This document shows positions 15,831-24,525 of a stretch of 64,000 bases of DNA, one piece after another. Below the pieces are notes generated by a model. It was not told where the DNA came from, searched no databases, and worked only from the letters and a program-made list of their open reading frames with translations. The stretch is taken from NCBI RefSeq assembly GCF_042676385.1, contig NZ_JBHTHA010000044.1, positions 62,001-126,000 of the forward strand. Reading direction: 5' to 3'. Source of the stretch: Paenibacillus_E sp042676385. GTDB lineage: Bacteria > Bacillota > Bacilli > Paenibacillales > NBRC-103111. The position numbers and the translations under genes are program-made. Position 1 is the stretch's first letter. Every line of letters begins with the position of its first letter.

Positions 15831-16979
15831 TTGAAAATCCTTGTATCTGCATATCTGGATAGAAATTTTGGGGATGACATGATGGTGTATATGCTTGCTA
15901 ATGAACTAAGAGAACACGAAATTTATCTTGATTCAGATAGTAACAATAACAATTCAGTATTAATGCTTCCATTTGAGGATATACCTAATGTTTATCGTTT
16001 TAATTTGCAAGGTAGTTCAAAAGAACGTCTAAAACAAATAAAAGAGTTTGATGCCTATATCAAAATTGGCGGATCAATGTTTATGATTTCCGGTGAAGTT
16101 ACTACCCCGAAAAAATTGAGGGATACAATTAAACACTATCAAAAGCTTATGATAATAAAAAAACTCAAAAAGTATGGAATCCCATATTTCATTTTAGGAT
16201 GTAACACAGGGCCTTTCCAAACAAAACGAGGAGAATCTTTAGCATTAAAAGAATTTGCTGCGGCAACTCTTGTAACTGTAAGAGACAAAACTTCATATGA
16301 ATTCGTTTCACAGGTCAAGTCTCCGACTGATCTTTTTTTATTTCCGGACATTTTACTTTCTTGCCCAATTCAAAGCTCTAACAATAGAGAAAGAAACTGT
16401 TTAGGAATTTCAGCATACCGGTCAAGTGATAATGAGGTTAATTATGCATCCTATAAGAAGATGGCAGAGGTCGCAGATCAATACATTGACAATACTGGTG
16501 GGACAGTTATTCTCTACGCCCTTGATGTAGAACATGAAAATGACCTCTCCGCGGCACATACGATCAAACATTTTGCAAAAAGACAAGATCGTATAGAAAT
16601 CGTGGCTCATGCGGGAGAACCCGCCAACTTTATAGAATCATTAAATCGATGCAGCACGATGCTATCGGTTCGTTTCCATTCAGCCATCATGGCGATGAGG
16701 TTAGGCATTCCATTCTTACCCATTGCATATTCAAACAAAATGAATAATCTTTTGGATGATATTGGTTATACGGGTAAAAGAATTTCAATTAAGGAAATGA
16801 AGAATTTAGATGCAAAAGAAGTAGTGAAGAGCCTCTTAAATCATGATGATCTTTGTTCTAATATCAATTGGAAGGTATTTGAACAAGCGCAGGGGCATAT
16901 GAGAGTAATAAGTAACTACTTTAAAATAGGATCCGTTGAAACGCAAAACCTAAAGGGCGGAATTAGTTGTGAAACGTGA
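15831..16979 (+). CDS. Polysaccharide pyruvyltransferase family protein
   Basis: 382 residues. I prefer the TTG at 15831, because GGGAG lies eight bases upstream of it but only two from the ATG at 15825, and because the family begins with K-I-L-V-S-x-Y. Motifs: NFGDDMM (~13-19), IKIGGSMFM, ILGCNTGPF, VTVRDKTSYEFV and the C-terminal SVRFHSAIMAMRLGIPFLPI. The family adds a pyruvate ketal from phosphoenolpyruvate to a sugar of the polymer, giving negative charge. Some members are distant in function, so pyruvylation is probable rather than certain. It overlaps the flippase gene by 11 bp. Confidence 0.85.
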   Translation: MKILVSAYLDRNFGDDMMVYMLANELREHEIYLDSDSNNNNSVLMLPFEDIPNVYRFNLQGSSKERLKQIKEFDAYIKIGGSMFMISGEVTTPKKLRDTIKHYQKLMIIKKLKKYGIPYFILGCNTGPFQTKRGESLALKEFAAATLVTVRDKTSYEFVSQVKSPTDLFLFPDILLSCPIQSSNNRERNCLGISAYRSSDNEVNYASYKKMAEVADQYIDNTGGTVILYALDVEHENDLSAAHTIKHFAKRQDRIEIVAHAGEPANFIESLNRCSTMLSVRFHSAIMAMRLGIPFLPIAYSNKMNNLLDDIGYTGKRISIKEMKNLDAKEVVKSLLNHDDLCSNINWKVFEQAQGHMRVISNYFKIGSVETQNLKGGISCET

Positions 16980-18516
16980 AGGTAGTTATCAATTAAAATT
17001 GGGCGCAGTCCTTTCTTATGCGGGTATTTTTTTACAGAATATAATAAATATCGTTTACACACCTATCATGCTTAGATACCTTGGGCAAGCCGAGTATGGT
17101 TTATACGTGTTGATCGGCTCACTCATTGGTTATATAGCTGTCATGGATTTCGGTCTCGGTAATACGATATCGCGGTATATCGCAAAGTTTCGAGTTGAGC
17201 AAGATCGTACAAAGGAATCAAATTTAGTTGCCATGTGCTTGATCATGTACAGCGGCATCTCCCTTCTTGCTATCGTTGTTGGAGCAATCCTGTATGGACA
17301 GCTAGGCGTCGTATTTAAAAACGGGCTTACGATAAGTGAATTAGATGAAGCAAAAATAATGTTCGCCATCCTGATTTTCAATGTAGCGATTTCTTTTCCA
17401 TTAAATACATTTAATGCAATTTTGATCGGCTATGAAAAGTTTGTTGTCAGTAATTCATTTTCATTAATTCGGATTATTCTAGTCCCATGTTTTGTTGTCC
17501 CAATGCTGCTGCTAGGATACAACGCAGTGTCTGTTGTTGTCATCAACACGATCTTTAATATCCTGGTTGGAATTATGAATGTACTTTATGTACTGATTAA
17601 GTTAAGAGTAAAGATACGAATTTATTATTTTGATAAGGCCTTTGTTAAAGAGTTGACGAGGTACTCCATATTTGTATTTATTGGTGTGATTGTCGATCAA
17701 ATTTACTGGAGGACAGGTCAAATCATATTAGGTGTTTATAAAAGCACAATAGTGGTATCTGTTTATGCTATAGCTATGCAAATTTGTACATATTACATGA
17801 CTCTTTCCACGACGATTTCAGGAGTATTCTTACCCAGAGTTACTCAAATGGTTGCCCAAAACACGAGTGATCAAGAGATAACCAAACTATTCACGCGTAC
17901 TGGAAGGCTGCAGTTCATTATTCTCGGCTGCATTCTGGGAGGATTTATTTTGTTTGGCAAACAATTTCTCATTCTTTGGGCAGGTCCTCAGTATGCAGAT
18001 GCTTGGTTGCTTATCTTAATTATAATAATTCCGCTCACAGTGCCACTCATTCAGACAGTGGGGATATCCGTTCTTCAAGCGAAAAATATGCATGCCTTTC
18101 GTTCCGTTACCTATCTTTGCGTCGCAATCGCGAATCTTGGGTTAAGCGTAGTACTCGTCCCCCAAATGGTTGGATTAGGCGCGGCTCTAAGTACTGCTCT
18201 TTCATTAATTATTGGGAACATAATCATCATCAATGTGTATTATCATAAAAAAGTCGGTATAAACGTTATCGCATTTTTTAGAAGTATATTGACCTTGCTT
18301 CCGGTTGCAGGGATTGCTTGGTTAATCAGTTCTGTAGGATTACTAATGACAGAGAATTCATGGATATCACTGTTGTTAAAAGGTTCAATTTATATTATTA
18401 CTTATATATTAGCAATGTGGTTTATAGGTTTTAACGATGATGAAAAGCAGCTACTTACGAGGCCATTAGCAAGCTTTAAAAAAGCAAAGAGAGTGAATGT
18501 TCCCGAACGCGTTTAG
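16969..18516 (+). CDS. Wzx-type oligosaccharide flippase (MOP superfamily)
   Basis: 515 residues, GTG start inside the previous gene. About 14 hydrophobic segments are seen, the expected number, starting with LGAVLSYAGIFLQNIINIVY and followed by TPIMLRYLGQAEYGLY and FGLGNTISRYIAKF, all hallmarks of the polysaccharide synthesis/Wzx family. It would flip the undecaprenyl-linked repeat unit to the outer face for polymerisation by the protein at 11394. With Wzx, Wzy, Wzz and the kinase, the locus is a full Wzx/Wzy-dependent pathway. Confidence 0.92.
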   Translation: MKREGSYQLKLGAVLSYAGIFLQNIINIVYTPIMLRYLGQAEYGLYVLIGSLIGYIAVMDFGLGNTISRYIAKFRVEQDRTKESNLVAMCLIMYSGISLLAIVVGAILYGQLGVVFKNGLTISELDEAKIMFAILIFNVAISFPLNTFNAILIGYEKFVVSNSFSLIRIILVPCFVVPMLLLGYNAVSVVVINTIFNILVGIMNVLYVLIKLRVKIRIYYFDKAFVKELTRYSIFVFIGVIVDQIYWRTGQIILGVYKSTIVVSVYAIAMQICTYYMTLSTTISGVFLPRVTQMVAQNTSDQEITKLFTRTGRLQFIILGCILGGFILFGKQFLILWAGPQYADAWLLILIIIIPLTVPLIQTVGISVLQAKNMHAFRSVTYLCVAIANLGLSVVLVPQMVGLGAALSTALSLIIGNIIIINVYYHKKVGINVIAFFRSILTLLPVAGIAWLISSVGLLMTENSWISLLLKGSIYIITYILAMWFIGFNDDEKQLLTRPLASFKKAKRVNVPERV

Positions 18517-18561
18517 ATTAATGTTTGAAAAACCTTATATTACCTGAAAAGAGGTTTTCCT

Positions 18562-20184
18562 GTGAATAAAATGTCCCGCAGGGAATTTTTAATTAAAGGA
18601 GGGTTACTGGCATTAGCAGCCAGTGGCACATTTTCCATTAGCCGATACGTCTATTCATCAGTTGCCGGAAGCAGTGACAAGAAGGACGAGATGCACTATG
18701 ACATTGTTGTGTATGGTGGCACAGCGGCAGGCATCATTGCCGCCGTTCAAGCAGCTAAGATGGGAAAAAAAGTTGCACTACTTGAGCCTTCTGCACGTTT
18801 AGGCGGGATGAGCAGCGGGGGGCTAGGCTATACAGATTTGGGTAATAAATCAGTAATTGGAGGCCTCGCCTTAGAGTTTTATTCAAGGATTGGCAAGAAG
18901 TATGGAAAGAACGAGCCCGTTTGGATTTTTGAGCCCAAGGTTGCTTTGGAGGTATGCAATGATTTTATAAGTGAATACAACATTCCGGTTTTTTATAATG
19001 AAAGATTAAACCTCACGGATGGGGTTGTAAAAATTGAATCCCGTATCCAATCGATCGCGATGGAATCGGGGAAAAAGTTCAATGCCAACATGTTCATAGA
19101 CGCTACATACGAAGGGGATTTGATGGCGAAAGCTAATGTTAGCTACGCAGTTGGAAGAGAAGCTAATAGTACTTATGGTGAAACCTTAAATGGGGTTCAG
19201 ACTGTAAAAGCCAAGGGTCATCAACTTCCAAGTAAAATAGATCCTTTTAACATAAAAGGGGATCCACAAAGCGGATTGTTACCTCATGTTAATCCGGTTC
19301 CAGGAACAAAAGATGGAATCGCCGACAAGGGAATTCAGGCATACTGCTTCCGGGTATGTTTTTCAACTGATCCCAATAATCGCGTATTCATAGAAAAACC
19401 GGAAGGCTATAACGAGCGGGAATATGAAATTCTTTTCCGCGCAATTGAGGCAGGGCAAAAGGAGTTCTTCACACTAACGGGAGTGCCGAATCACAAGACG
19501 GACTCTAACAATTCTTCCGGAATTTCATTCGATTATATTGGTGCAAACTATGAATATCCCGATGCTGATTATAAAAAAAGAGCTGAAATTATTAAAGCTC
19601 ATGAAGTTTATCAAAAAGGATTCATATGGACACTTCAAAATCATCCCCGGGTTCCAGAATCCATCCGTAAGTTTTACCAGCATCTAGGCTTGCCACTTGA
19701 TGAATTTGTTGAAAACGGTCACTGGCCCACTCAGTTATATATTCGTGAAGCCAGAAGAATGATCAGTGATCTTGTCATGAATGAGAAACATATTATGCTT
19801 CACGATAAATTTTCAGATCCGGTGGGCATGGGTTCCTATACGATGGACTCTCATCATGTAGAACGATATGTCGATACGGAAGGGTATGTTCGAAATGAGG
19901 GGAACATTGAGGCACCGGTCTCAAAACCTTATCCCGTTAGCTACCGAGCTATGGTACCATTCGAAAAGGAATGCACAAATGTGATTGTTCCTGTTTGTGT
20001 TGCAGCTTCTCATATTGCGTACGGCTCCGTTCGGATGGAGCCCGTATTTATGATACTAGGACAATCGGCAGCTACCGCCGCTGTTCTTGCTATCGATCAA
20101 GGGCTGAGCGTTCAGAAGCTTGATTACAACACACTTCAATTGAGACTGAAGAGTGATGGACAGGTGCTGTCCACAAACGCATAG
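18562..20184 (+). CDS. Tat-targeted FAD-dependent oxidoreductase
   Basis: 540 residues from GTG 18562 (AGAGG seven bases upstream). The N-terminus MNKMSRREFLIKGG plus a hydrophobic stretch is a twin-arginine signal, so the protein is exported folded, with cofactor. Residues ~45-85 hold the FAD-binding Rossmann motif (DIVVYGGTAAGIIAAVQAAK, ending in the acidic LLEP) and LGGMSSGGLGYTDLG, characteristic of the FAD_oxidored (PF12831) family. YVAVRREM-like C-terminal motifs are represented by YGSVRMEPVFMILGQSAATA. Substrate unknown. Such an enzyme within a Wzx/Wzy locus may oxidise the polymer or a sugar outside the membrane; this is inference. Confidence 0.85.
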   Translation: MNKMSRREFLIKGGLLALAASGTFSISRYVYSSVAGSSDKKDEMHYDIVVYGGTAAGIIAAVQAAKMGKKVALLEPSARLGGMSSGGLGYTDLGNKSVIGGLALEFYSRIGKKYGKNEPVWIFEPKVALEVCNDFISEYNIPVFYNERLNLTDGVVKIESRIQSIAMESGKKFNANMFIDATYEGDLMAKANVSYAVGREANSTYGETLNGVQTVKAKGHQLPSKIDPFNIKGDPQSGLLPHVNPVPGTKDGIADKGIQAYCFRVCFSTDPNNRVFIEKPEGYNEREYEILFRAIEAGQKEFFTLTGVPNHKTDSNNSSGISFDYIGANYEYPDADYKKRAEIIKAHEVYQKGFIWTLQNHPRVPESIRKFYQHLGLPLDEFVENGHWPTQLYIREARRMISDLVMNEKHIMLHDKFSDPVGMGSYTMDSHHVERYVDTEGYVRNEGNIEAPVSKPYPVSYRAMVPFEKECTNVIVPVCVAASHIAYGSVRMEPVFMILGQSAATAAVLAIDQGLSVQKLDYNTLQLRLKSDGQVLSTNA

Positions 20185-20215
20185 AAATAACTTTTTTTAT
20201 TTGGAGGGACGGTTC

Positions 20216-21583
20216 ATGAAATTTGCACTTCTTTCAGGGGGATCCGGAAAAAGACTGTGGCCTTTATCGAACGATTCCAGATCAAAGCAATTTCTTAAAG
20301 TGTTAACCAACCCTCAAGGACAATTGGAGTCCATGGTTCAACGTGTATGGAGACAGCTAAAGGTGACTGGGCTTCAGGAATCCGCTTACGTGGTCACGGG
20401 AAAAGGTCAGCTGGAAATGATTCAAAGCCAACTCAGCGATAATGTGAACGTCATCGTTGAACCTAGCAGAAGAGATACATTCCCGGCAATCGCATTAACG
20501 GCAACGTACTTGTACTCCGTAGTGGGAGTGAACTTGGATGAAGTAATAGCGGTTCTTCCTGTTGATCCTTATGCAGATGATCTCTTCTTTGCGAAGATTG
20601 CGGAATTAGAAGAGATTATAAATTCATCGGGTGCAGACATCGCACTTATGGGTGTGAAACCGACGTATCCCTCAGAAAAATACGGTTACATTGTTCCTAC
20701 CGATAATAGGGAAGGACAAGGATATCATATAGTCAGTCACTTTAGAGAAAAACCCGACGAAGACCAAGCGCGAACCCTTATGGAAGAAGGAGCGCTTTGG
20801 AATTGCGGGGTTTTTGCTTTTAAATTGGATTATTTGATTGATTTATTGGTGCGAAATGGTTTGCCTATTCAATATGATGAAATGTTGAAACATTATGATT
20901 CGCTTCGCAAAATCAGCTTCGATTATGAAGTCGTCGAGCGAGCAGAGAAGATCGTCGTTGCACAATTCGATGGTATGTGGAAGGATTTGGGGACGTGGAA
21001 CACGCTTACCGAAGAAATTGCTGCACCTATTATTGGCAAAGGGATTGTTTGCGAGAATTCGCCTCATACGCATCTCATTAACGAATTAGATATCCCTGTT
21101 ACGGTTCTCGGTTGTCCTAATTTAATTGTGGCCACGAGTCCGGATGGAATCTTGGTCGCAGACAAGTCGAGCAGCCCTCAGATTAAGGAGCTGATAAAGA
21201 ACGTAGAGCAGCGTCCAATGTTCGAAGAGAGACGGTGGGGATGGTACCGCGTATTGGATTACATCAAGAAGGATGACCGTGAAATTCTAACGAAACGCAT
21301 TGGGATTGATGCTGGAAGAAACCTAAGCTACCAACTGCATACCAAACGCAGTGAAGCGTGGACCATTATTTCCGGAGAAGGAGAATTCATCCTTAATGAT
21401 AAAATCTTTCACGTTCAAGTCGGTGATGTGATTCAGATTCCGATCAGAGCGAGACATAGTATTAGAGCTATTACAGATTTAGAAATCATAGAAGTGCAGT
21501 CCGGCTCAGAGCTAATTGAAGAAGATATCATTCGTCTCTATATGGATTGGAATGAGATTGTGAATCAAGCTGTTCGATTATAA
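20216..21583 (+). CDS. manC: Mannose-1-phosphate guanylyltransferase with cupin domain (type II, ManC-like)
   Basis: 455 residues from ATG 20216, GGAGGG eight bases upstream. The N-terminal domain has LLSGGSGKRLWPLSNDSRSK (pyrophosphorylase signature) with QFL after it, AVLPVDPYADD and FREKPDE. The C-terminal ~110 residues form a cupin (HTKRSEAWTIISGEGEFILN, then VGDVIQIPIRARH), the isomerase-type half seen in bifunctional ManC enzymes. It makes GDP-mannose from mannose-1-phosphate and GTP; the cupin may isomerise fructose-6-phosphate. GDP-mannose and GDP-heptose thus both feed the cluster. A strong terminator follows, the end of the EPS operon. Confidence 0.9.
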   Translation: MKFALLSGGSGKRLWPLSNDSRSKQFLKVLTNPQGQLESMVQRVWRQLKVTGLQESAYVVTGKGQLEMIQSQLSDNVNVIVEPSRRDTFPAIALTATYLYSVVGVNLDEVIAVLPVDPYADDLFFAKIAELEEIINSSGADIALMGVKPTYPSEKYGYIVPTDNREGQGYHIVSHFREKPDEDQARTLMEEGALWNCGVFAFKLDYLIDLLVRNGLPIQYDEMLKHYDSLRKISFDYEVVERAEKIVVAQFDGMWKDLGTWNTLTEEIAAPIIGKGIVCENSPHTHLINELDIPVTVLGCPNLIVATSPDGILVADKSSSPQIKELIKNVEQRPMFEERRWGWYRVLDYIKKDDREILTKRIGIDAGRNLSYQLHTKRSEAWTIISGEGEFILNDKIFHVQVGDVIQIPIRARHSIRAITDLEIIEVQSGSELIEEDIIRLYMDWNEIVNQAVRL

Positions 21584-21586
21584 TGG

Positions 21587-21627
21587 CTCCCTGTGCATCT
21601 TTTATAGAGTGCACGGGGAGTTTTTTT
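21587..21627 (+). terminator. Intrinsic terminator closing the EPS operon
   Basis: CTCCCTGTGCA pairs with TGCACGGGGAG over 11 bp (one G-T pair), followed by seven T. It begins a few bases after the manC stop. Confidence 0.9.
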
Positions 21628-21689
21628 GTTATTTTATCCTGCTTTGTGGAAATAATGGATAATGTATTGCAAAGGGAGGATAAGTCATC

Positions 21690-22214
21690 GTGAAAATAAA
21701 TTTGAAACAATTTCTGCTGTATGTGTTGCCGATTATTCTATGGTTCGGGCTCATTTTTGCACTATCATCACAAAGTTATCAAGAACAAGATATAAAGCCG
21801 ATCCTTAAAAAGGAGTTATCCGACAAAACCATTACTAACCATTTTGCCGGTACAAGCTTTTCCTATGGCTCACACCTAATAAGTATTAAGGCAGACGGTG
21901 CATTTGGGTTTATCGAGTTTTTCATCCGAAAATCCGCGCATCTGCTCGTTTACAGTGTACTAGGAATGCTAATCGCGCGATTATTTAAATCGCTCACTCA
22001 TTGGCGGTTAAGCAGAAGTTATTTTTGTTCCGTGCTCATATGCGCGGTCTACGCTGCAACGGATGAATTTCATCAAAGCTTTGTTCCTGGTCGCACTGCT
22101 TTAGTAACAGATGTCGTATTAGATACTTGTGGTGCTGCGCTTGGGATATTGCTCTATCTATCCATTTCTCAAATTTTTCAAACTATTTATAAGAAAAAGA
22201 TCATAATCCCTTGA
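21690..22214 (+). CDS. VanZ family membrane protein
   Basis: 174 residues, GTG start with GGGAGG ten bases upstream. Four membrane segments are visible (residues ~8-27, ~85-105, ~112-130, ~145-165). The family pattern is complete: FFIRKSAHLLVYSVLGML, then YAATDEFHQSFVPGRTALVT and D-V-V-L-D-T-C-G-A. VanZ was first seen in teicoplanin resistance; most members have no defined role but lie in cell-envelope loci. A large extracytoplasmic loop (~30-80) is present. Its own transcription is likely, because a terminator precedes it. Confidence 0.88.
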   Translation: MKINLKQFLLYVLPIILWFGLIFALSSQSYQEQDIKPILKKELSDKTITNHFAGTSFSYGSHLISIKADGAFGFIEFFIRKSAHLLVYSVLGMLIARLFKSLTHWRLSRSYFCSVLICAVYAATDEFHQSFVPGRTALVTDVVLDTCGAALGILLYLSISQIFQTIYKKKIIIP

Positions 22215-22263
22215 TTTGTTACATAATGTATCATATAATGAATATCGTAATACATAATGTAAC
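22211..22263 (+). promoter_or_regulatory. Promoter with XRE-type operator plus a second half-conserved site
   Basis: TTGATT 22211-22216, 17-bp spacer T-GTTACATAATGTATC-A, perfect TATAAT 22234-22239. The -35 overlaps the vanZ stop codon. A second copy, AATACATAATGTAAC, is at 22249-22263, 31 bp downstream centre to centre. Both keep the ATAC...GTAT core with one base changed in one arm. It drives the small genes at 22304 and 22558. Confidence 0.75.
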
Positions 22264-22303
22264 AGATTACGACATTTAGATATAGGTTAAGGGGGAATCA
22301 ATA

Positions 22304-22525
22304 GTGAATAACACAGATTTGGTTTATTGTGTCGAATGCAACTCGATTTCGACAAGAAATAATGCTGAAAAGATATTTAAAACGGGCTATTTTAAAACGA
22401 CCATTCCATTAGGCCATTGCAAGGAATGTGCATGCGCGGAAATCAAAGAGTTAAACATTGAGATCGTAAGCGGCACACAGGAATGCTATTCGGACTATAC
22501 TGTGCCTGTATCATTACTGGCTTAG
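22304..22525 (+). CDS. Small cysteine-rich protein, unknown function
   Basis: 73 residues, GTG start with a G-rich signal (AAGGGGGAA) upstream. Two Cys groups, C-V-E-C at residues 9-12 and C-K-E-C-A-C at ~39-44, suggest a zinc ribbon or a metal site. There is no signal peptide or membrane segment. I do not recognise the family. It is the first gene after the operator promoter at 22211 and is followed after 32 bp by a small membrane-protein gene, so it belongs to the putative XRE-type regulon. Confidence 0.65.
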   Translation: MNNTDLVYCVECNSISTRNNAEKIFKTGYFKTTIPLGHCKECACAEIKELNIEIVSGTQECYSDYTVPVSLLA

Positions 22526-22557
22526 GCCCTAAATTGTGATAAGGGTGGCATGAAAAG

Positions 22558-22728
22558 GTGTCGAAAGAACAGATATCGAAAAAGTTGTGGAATCGATGGA
22601 TCATTAGTTGTGTATGCTTGCTGTTGGGAATAGCGGTTATGGTTTCGGCCGTTTATTACCACAGCAGCATGATCCGTTATATCCAACAGGGAGATTCGGT
22701 TGAACATCAGAACCGTTCAAAAAGTTAA
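22558..22728 (+). CDS. Small single-pass membrane protein, 56 residues
   Basis: GTG start with AGGGTGG nine bases upstream. A short basic N-terminus (SKEQISKKLWNRW) is followed by one hydrophobic helix at ~15-34 (ISCVCLLLGIAVMVSAVYY) and a polar tail, giving N-in/C-out topology. It is probably co-transcribed with the Cys-rich gene and ends before a bidirectional terminator. No family recognised. Candidate partners are the small protein before it or the EPS export machinery, without direct evidence. Confidence 0.55.
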   Translation: MSKEQISKKLWNRWIISCVCLLLGIAVMVSAVYYHSSMIRYIQQGDSVEHQNRSKS

Positions 22729-22773
22729 TAAATAGCGTCCATTTTTGTAAGCGCTACCAATGAAAATAAATAA

Positions 22774-22812
22774 AAAATACGCCACCCGATTAATCGGAGG
22801 ACGTGATTTTTT
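22774..22812. terminator. Bidirectional terminator between convergent genes
   Basis: The core palindrome CCGATTAATCGG, with ACG/CGT outer pairs, is flanked by an A-run on the left and a T-run on the right, so it works for the small genes on the plus strand and the DUF2621 gene on the minus strand. Confidence 0.7.
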
Positions 22813-23239
22813 AATTCAATAAATGCCTGTAAGCACTATAATCAATCTTTTCCTTATCCAAAAAGCTGGTCAAACTCTTGTAGTCACGCCGCGGCGTTGC
22901 GAGGATATACCCTTCAATACAATGTTCGCGCGTTACTTCCCTTGCTCCGCTTTCTAAAGCAACTTGGCCAATTCTAGCGGCAATGGAGTGTTTCGCGATA
23001 TCACGAAATGGTGTTGGAACAGGCGCTACAAGTTGATCGAGAAAAGCTTTGGAATCATCTGTCCAAAGGTGTCGGGAGCTGTCGACATAATGATTTTGCC
23101 AGTCGAGTTTGGATTTGCCGTCTTCTTTAGGCAGGACCTTAAGGAATTTGCGGAACATGAAGTAGCCGCCCACTGACATGAAGAACAGCAGGACACATAC
23201 CCAAAAGATGATGAACCACATGAAAAAGTCATTAGCCAT
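22811..23239 (-). CDS. DUF2621 family membrane protein (YneK-like)
   Basis: 142 residues. One N-terminal membrane helix (~5-27, MWFIIFWVCVLLFFMSVGGY) is followed by a soluble ~110-residue domain with HYVDSSRHLW, PFRDIAKHSIAARIGQVALE and CIEGYILATPRRDYKSL. I recognise it as the Bacillales DUF2621 (Bacillus subtilis YneK) type; the molecular role is unknown. The cytoplasmic helix-rich part resembles a PCP-red-like small domain. Divergent from endonuclease IV; about 120 bp separate the two starts. Confidence 0.75.
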   Translation of the reverse strand: MANDFFMWFIIFWVCVLLFFMSVGGYFMFRKFLKVLPKEDGKSKLDWQNHYVDSSRHLWTDDSKAFLDQLVAPVPTPFRDIAKHSIAARIGQVALESGAREVTREHCIEGYILATPRRDYKSLTSFLDKEKIDYSAYRHLLN

Positions 23240-23362
23240 TTATATAACACCTCACTGATTTGCATCGTATTATCATTAGAATTATAGCAAATTTCTAGAT
23301 TTCTTGCGACAATACGAGTAAAATAGGAAGGTAGTGACCACTCGAAAAGGAGTAAATTAATC

Positions 23363-24490
23363 ATGCCCAAAATTGGATCGCACGTTTCGTTCTCTGATAA
23401 AGGTCTTTTAAATGCAGCTGAAGAAGCTATTTCATACGGTTCATCTACGTTTATGATATACACAGGAGCACCGCAAAATACGCGCCGCAAACCGATTGAA
23501 ACTCAATTTATCGAAGAAGGCAAAGCATTGATGGACAAGCATGCCATTCATGAAATTGTCGTACACGCGCCGTATATCATTAACCTGGGCTCTTACAAGG
23601 ATGACACGTTCGAGTTGGCGGTTCGCTTCCTCCAAGAAGAAATTCGCCGTACCGATTACATCGGTGTCCGCAATATTGTCCTGCATCCCGGTGCATATAC
23701 GGATAAAGACGCAGAGTACGGGATAGCGCGAATTGCTGAAGGCTTGAATGAAGTGCTTGCAGGCGTCAAAGATACGAATGTTAACATTGCTCTTGAAACC
23801 ATGGCTGGTAAAGGTACTGAAATCGGACGAAGCTTTGAGGAAATAGCATCCATTATGGAAAAAGTAGAGGATAACGGCAAGCTAACGGTTTGTCTGGATA
23901 CTTGCCACGTTCACGATGCGGGCTATGATATTGTCAACGATTTGGATGGGGTACTTGATCATTTTGACCGTATTGTCGGCTTGGACAAGCTTGGCGTTAT
24001 TCACCTTAACGACAGCAAAAATCCACGCGGAGCCAGTAAAGACCGTCATGCGCCGGTGGGGTCAGGATGGATCGGCTTTCAAGCGATGAACAATGTTGCT
24101 CGTCATGAGAAGCTGCAGCACTTGCCGATGATTCTAGAGACGCCTTGGATCGGGAAAGACGATAAAACGCAGCGTCCAATGTATGAAGCGGAGATTGCGC
24201 TGCTCTCAGGTAATTTAAGCGGGCGTTTTGGCGGCGAATTCCTGGATCATGTAGAGCGAATTGATCACTTATTTGGGAAAAAAGATATCCATCATCGCGA
24301 TTTCATCCTGAACACGTGGGATCTTTTGAAGAACGATGCTAAAGCGAAAAAGGCAGACGGACGCGAGCCGTTAGAACGCCTTTATGACCTTGTGCACGAA
24401 GAGCAATTATTGCCTGAGCTTAGCGAAGAACAAATCAATCAGCGTCTAACTGTGTGGCTCGCAGGCAAAGAAGCGCTGAAACAAGCATAA
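23363..24490 (+). CDS. nfo: Deoxyribonuclease IV (AP endonuclease) with C-terminal extension
   Basis: 375 residues; the family (E. coli Nfo, Bacillus YqfS) is ~280-300. The TIM-barrel metal ligands are present: IGSHVSF, VVHAPYIINLGS (~67-78), NIVLHPGAYT, ALETMAG, CLDTCHVHDAGYD (~181-193), VIHLNDSKN and ILETPW. It cleaves 5' of abasic sites in base excision repair. Residues ~300-375 form a charged helical tail beyond the normal end (HHRDFILNTWDLLKNDAKAK and onward), with no known domain. AAAGGAG precedes the ATG. PurU follows after 35 bp, probably the same transcript. Confidence 0.92.
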   Translation: MPKIGSHVSFSDKGLLNAAEEAISYGSSTFMIYTGAPQNTRRKPIETQFIEEGKALMDKHAIHEIVVHAPYIINLGSYKDDTFELAVRFLQEEIRRTDYIGVRNIVLHPGAYTDKDAEYGIARIAEGLNEVLAGVKDTNVNIALETMAGKGTEIGRSFEEIASIMEKVEDNGKLTVCLDTCHVHDAGYDIVNDLDGVLDHFDRIVGLDKLGVIHLNDSKNPRGASKDRHAPVGSGWIGFQAMNNVARHEKLQHLPMILETPWIGKDDKTQRPMYEAEIALLSGNLSGRFGGEFLDHVERIDHLFGKKDIHHRDFILNTWDLLKNDAKAKKADGREPLERLYDLVHEEQLLPELSEEQINQRLTVWLAGKEALKQA

Positions 24491-24525
24491 AAAATAGAGA
24501 GACAGATTATCGTAGGGGGATTAAC

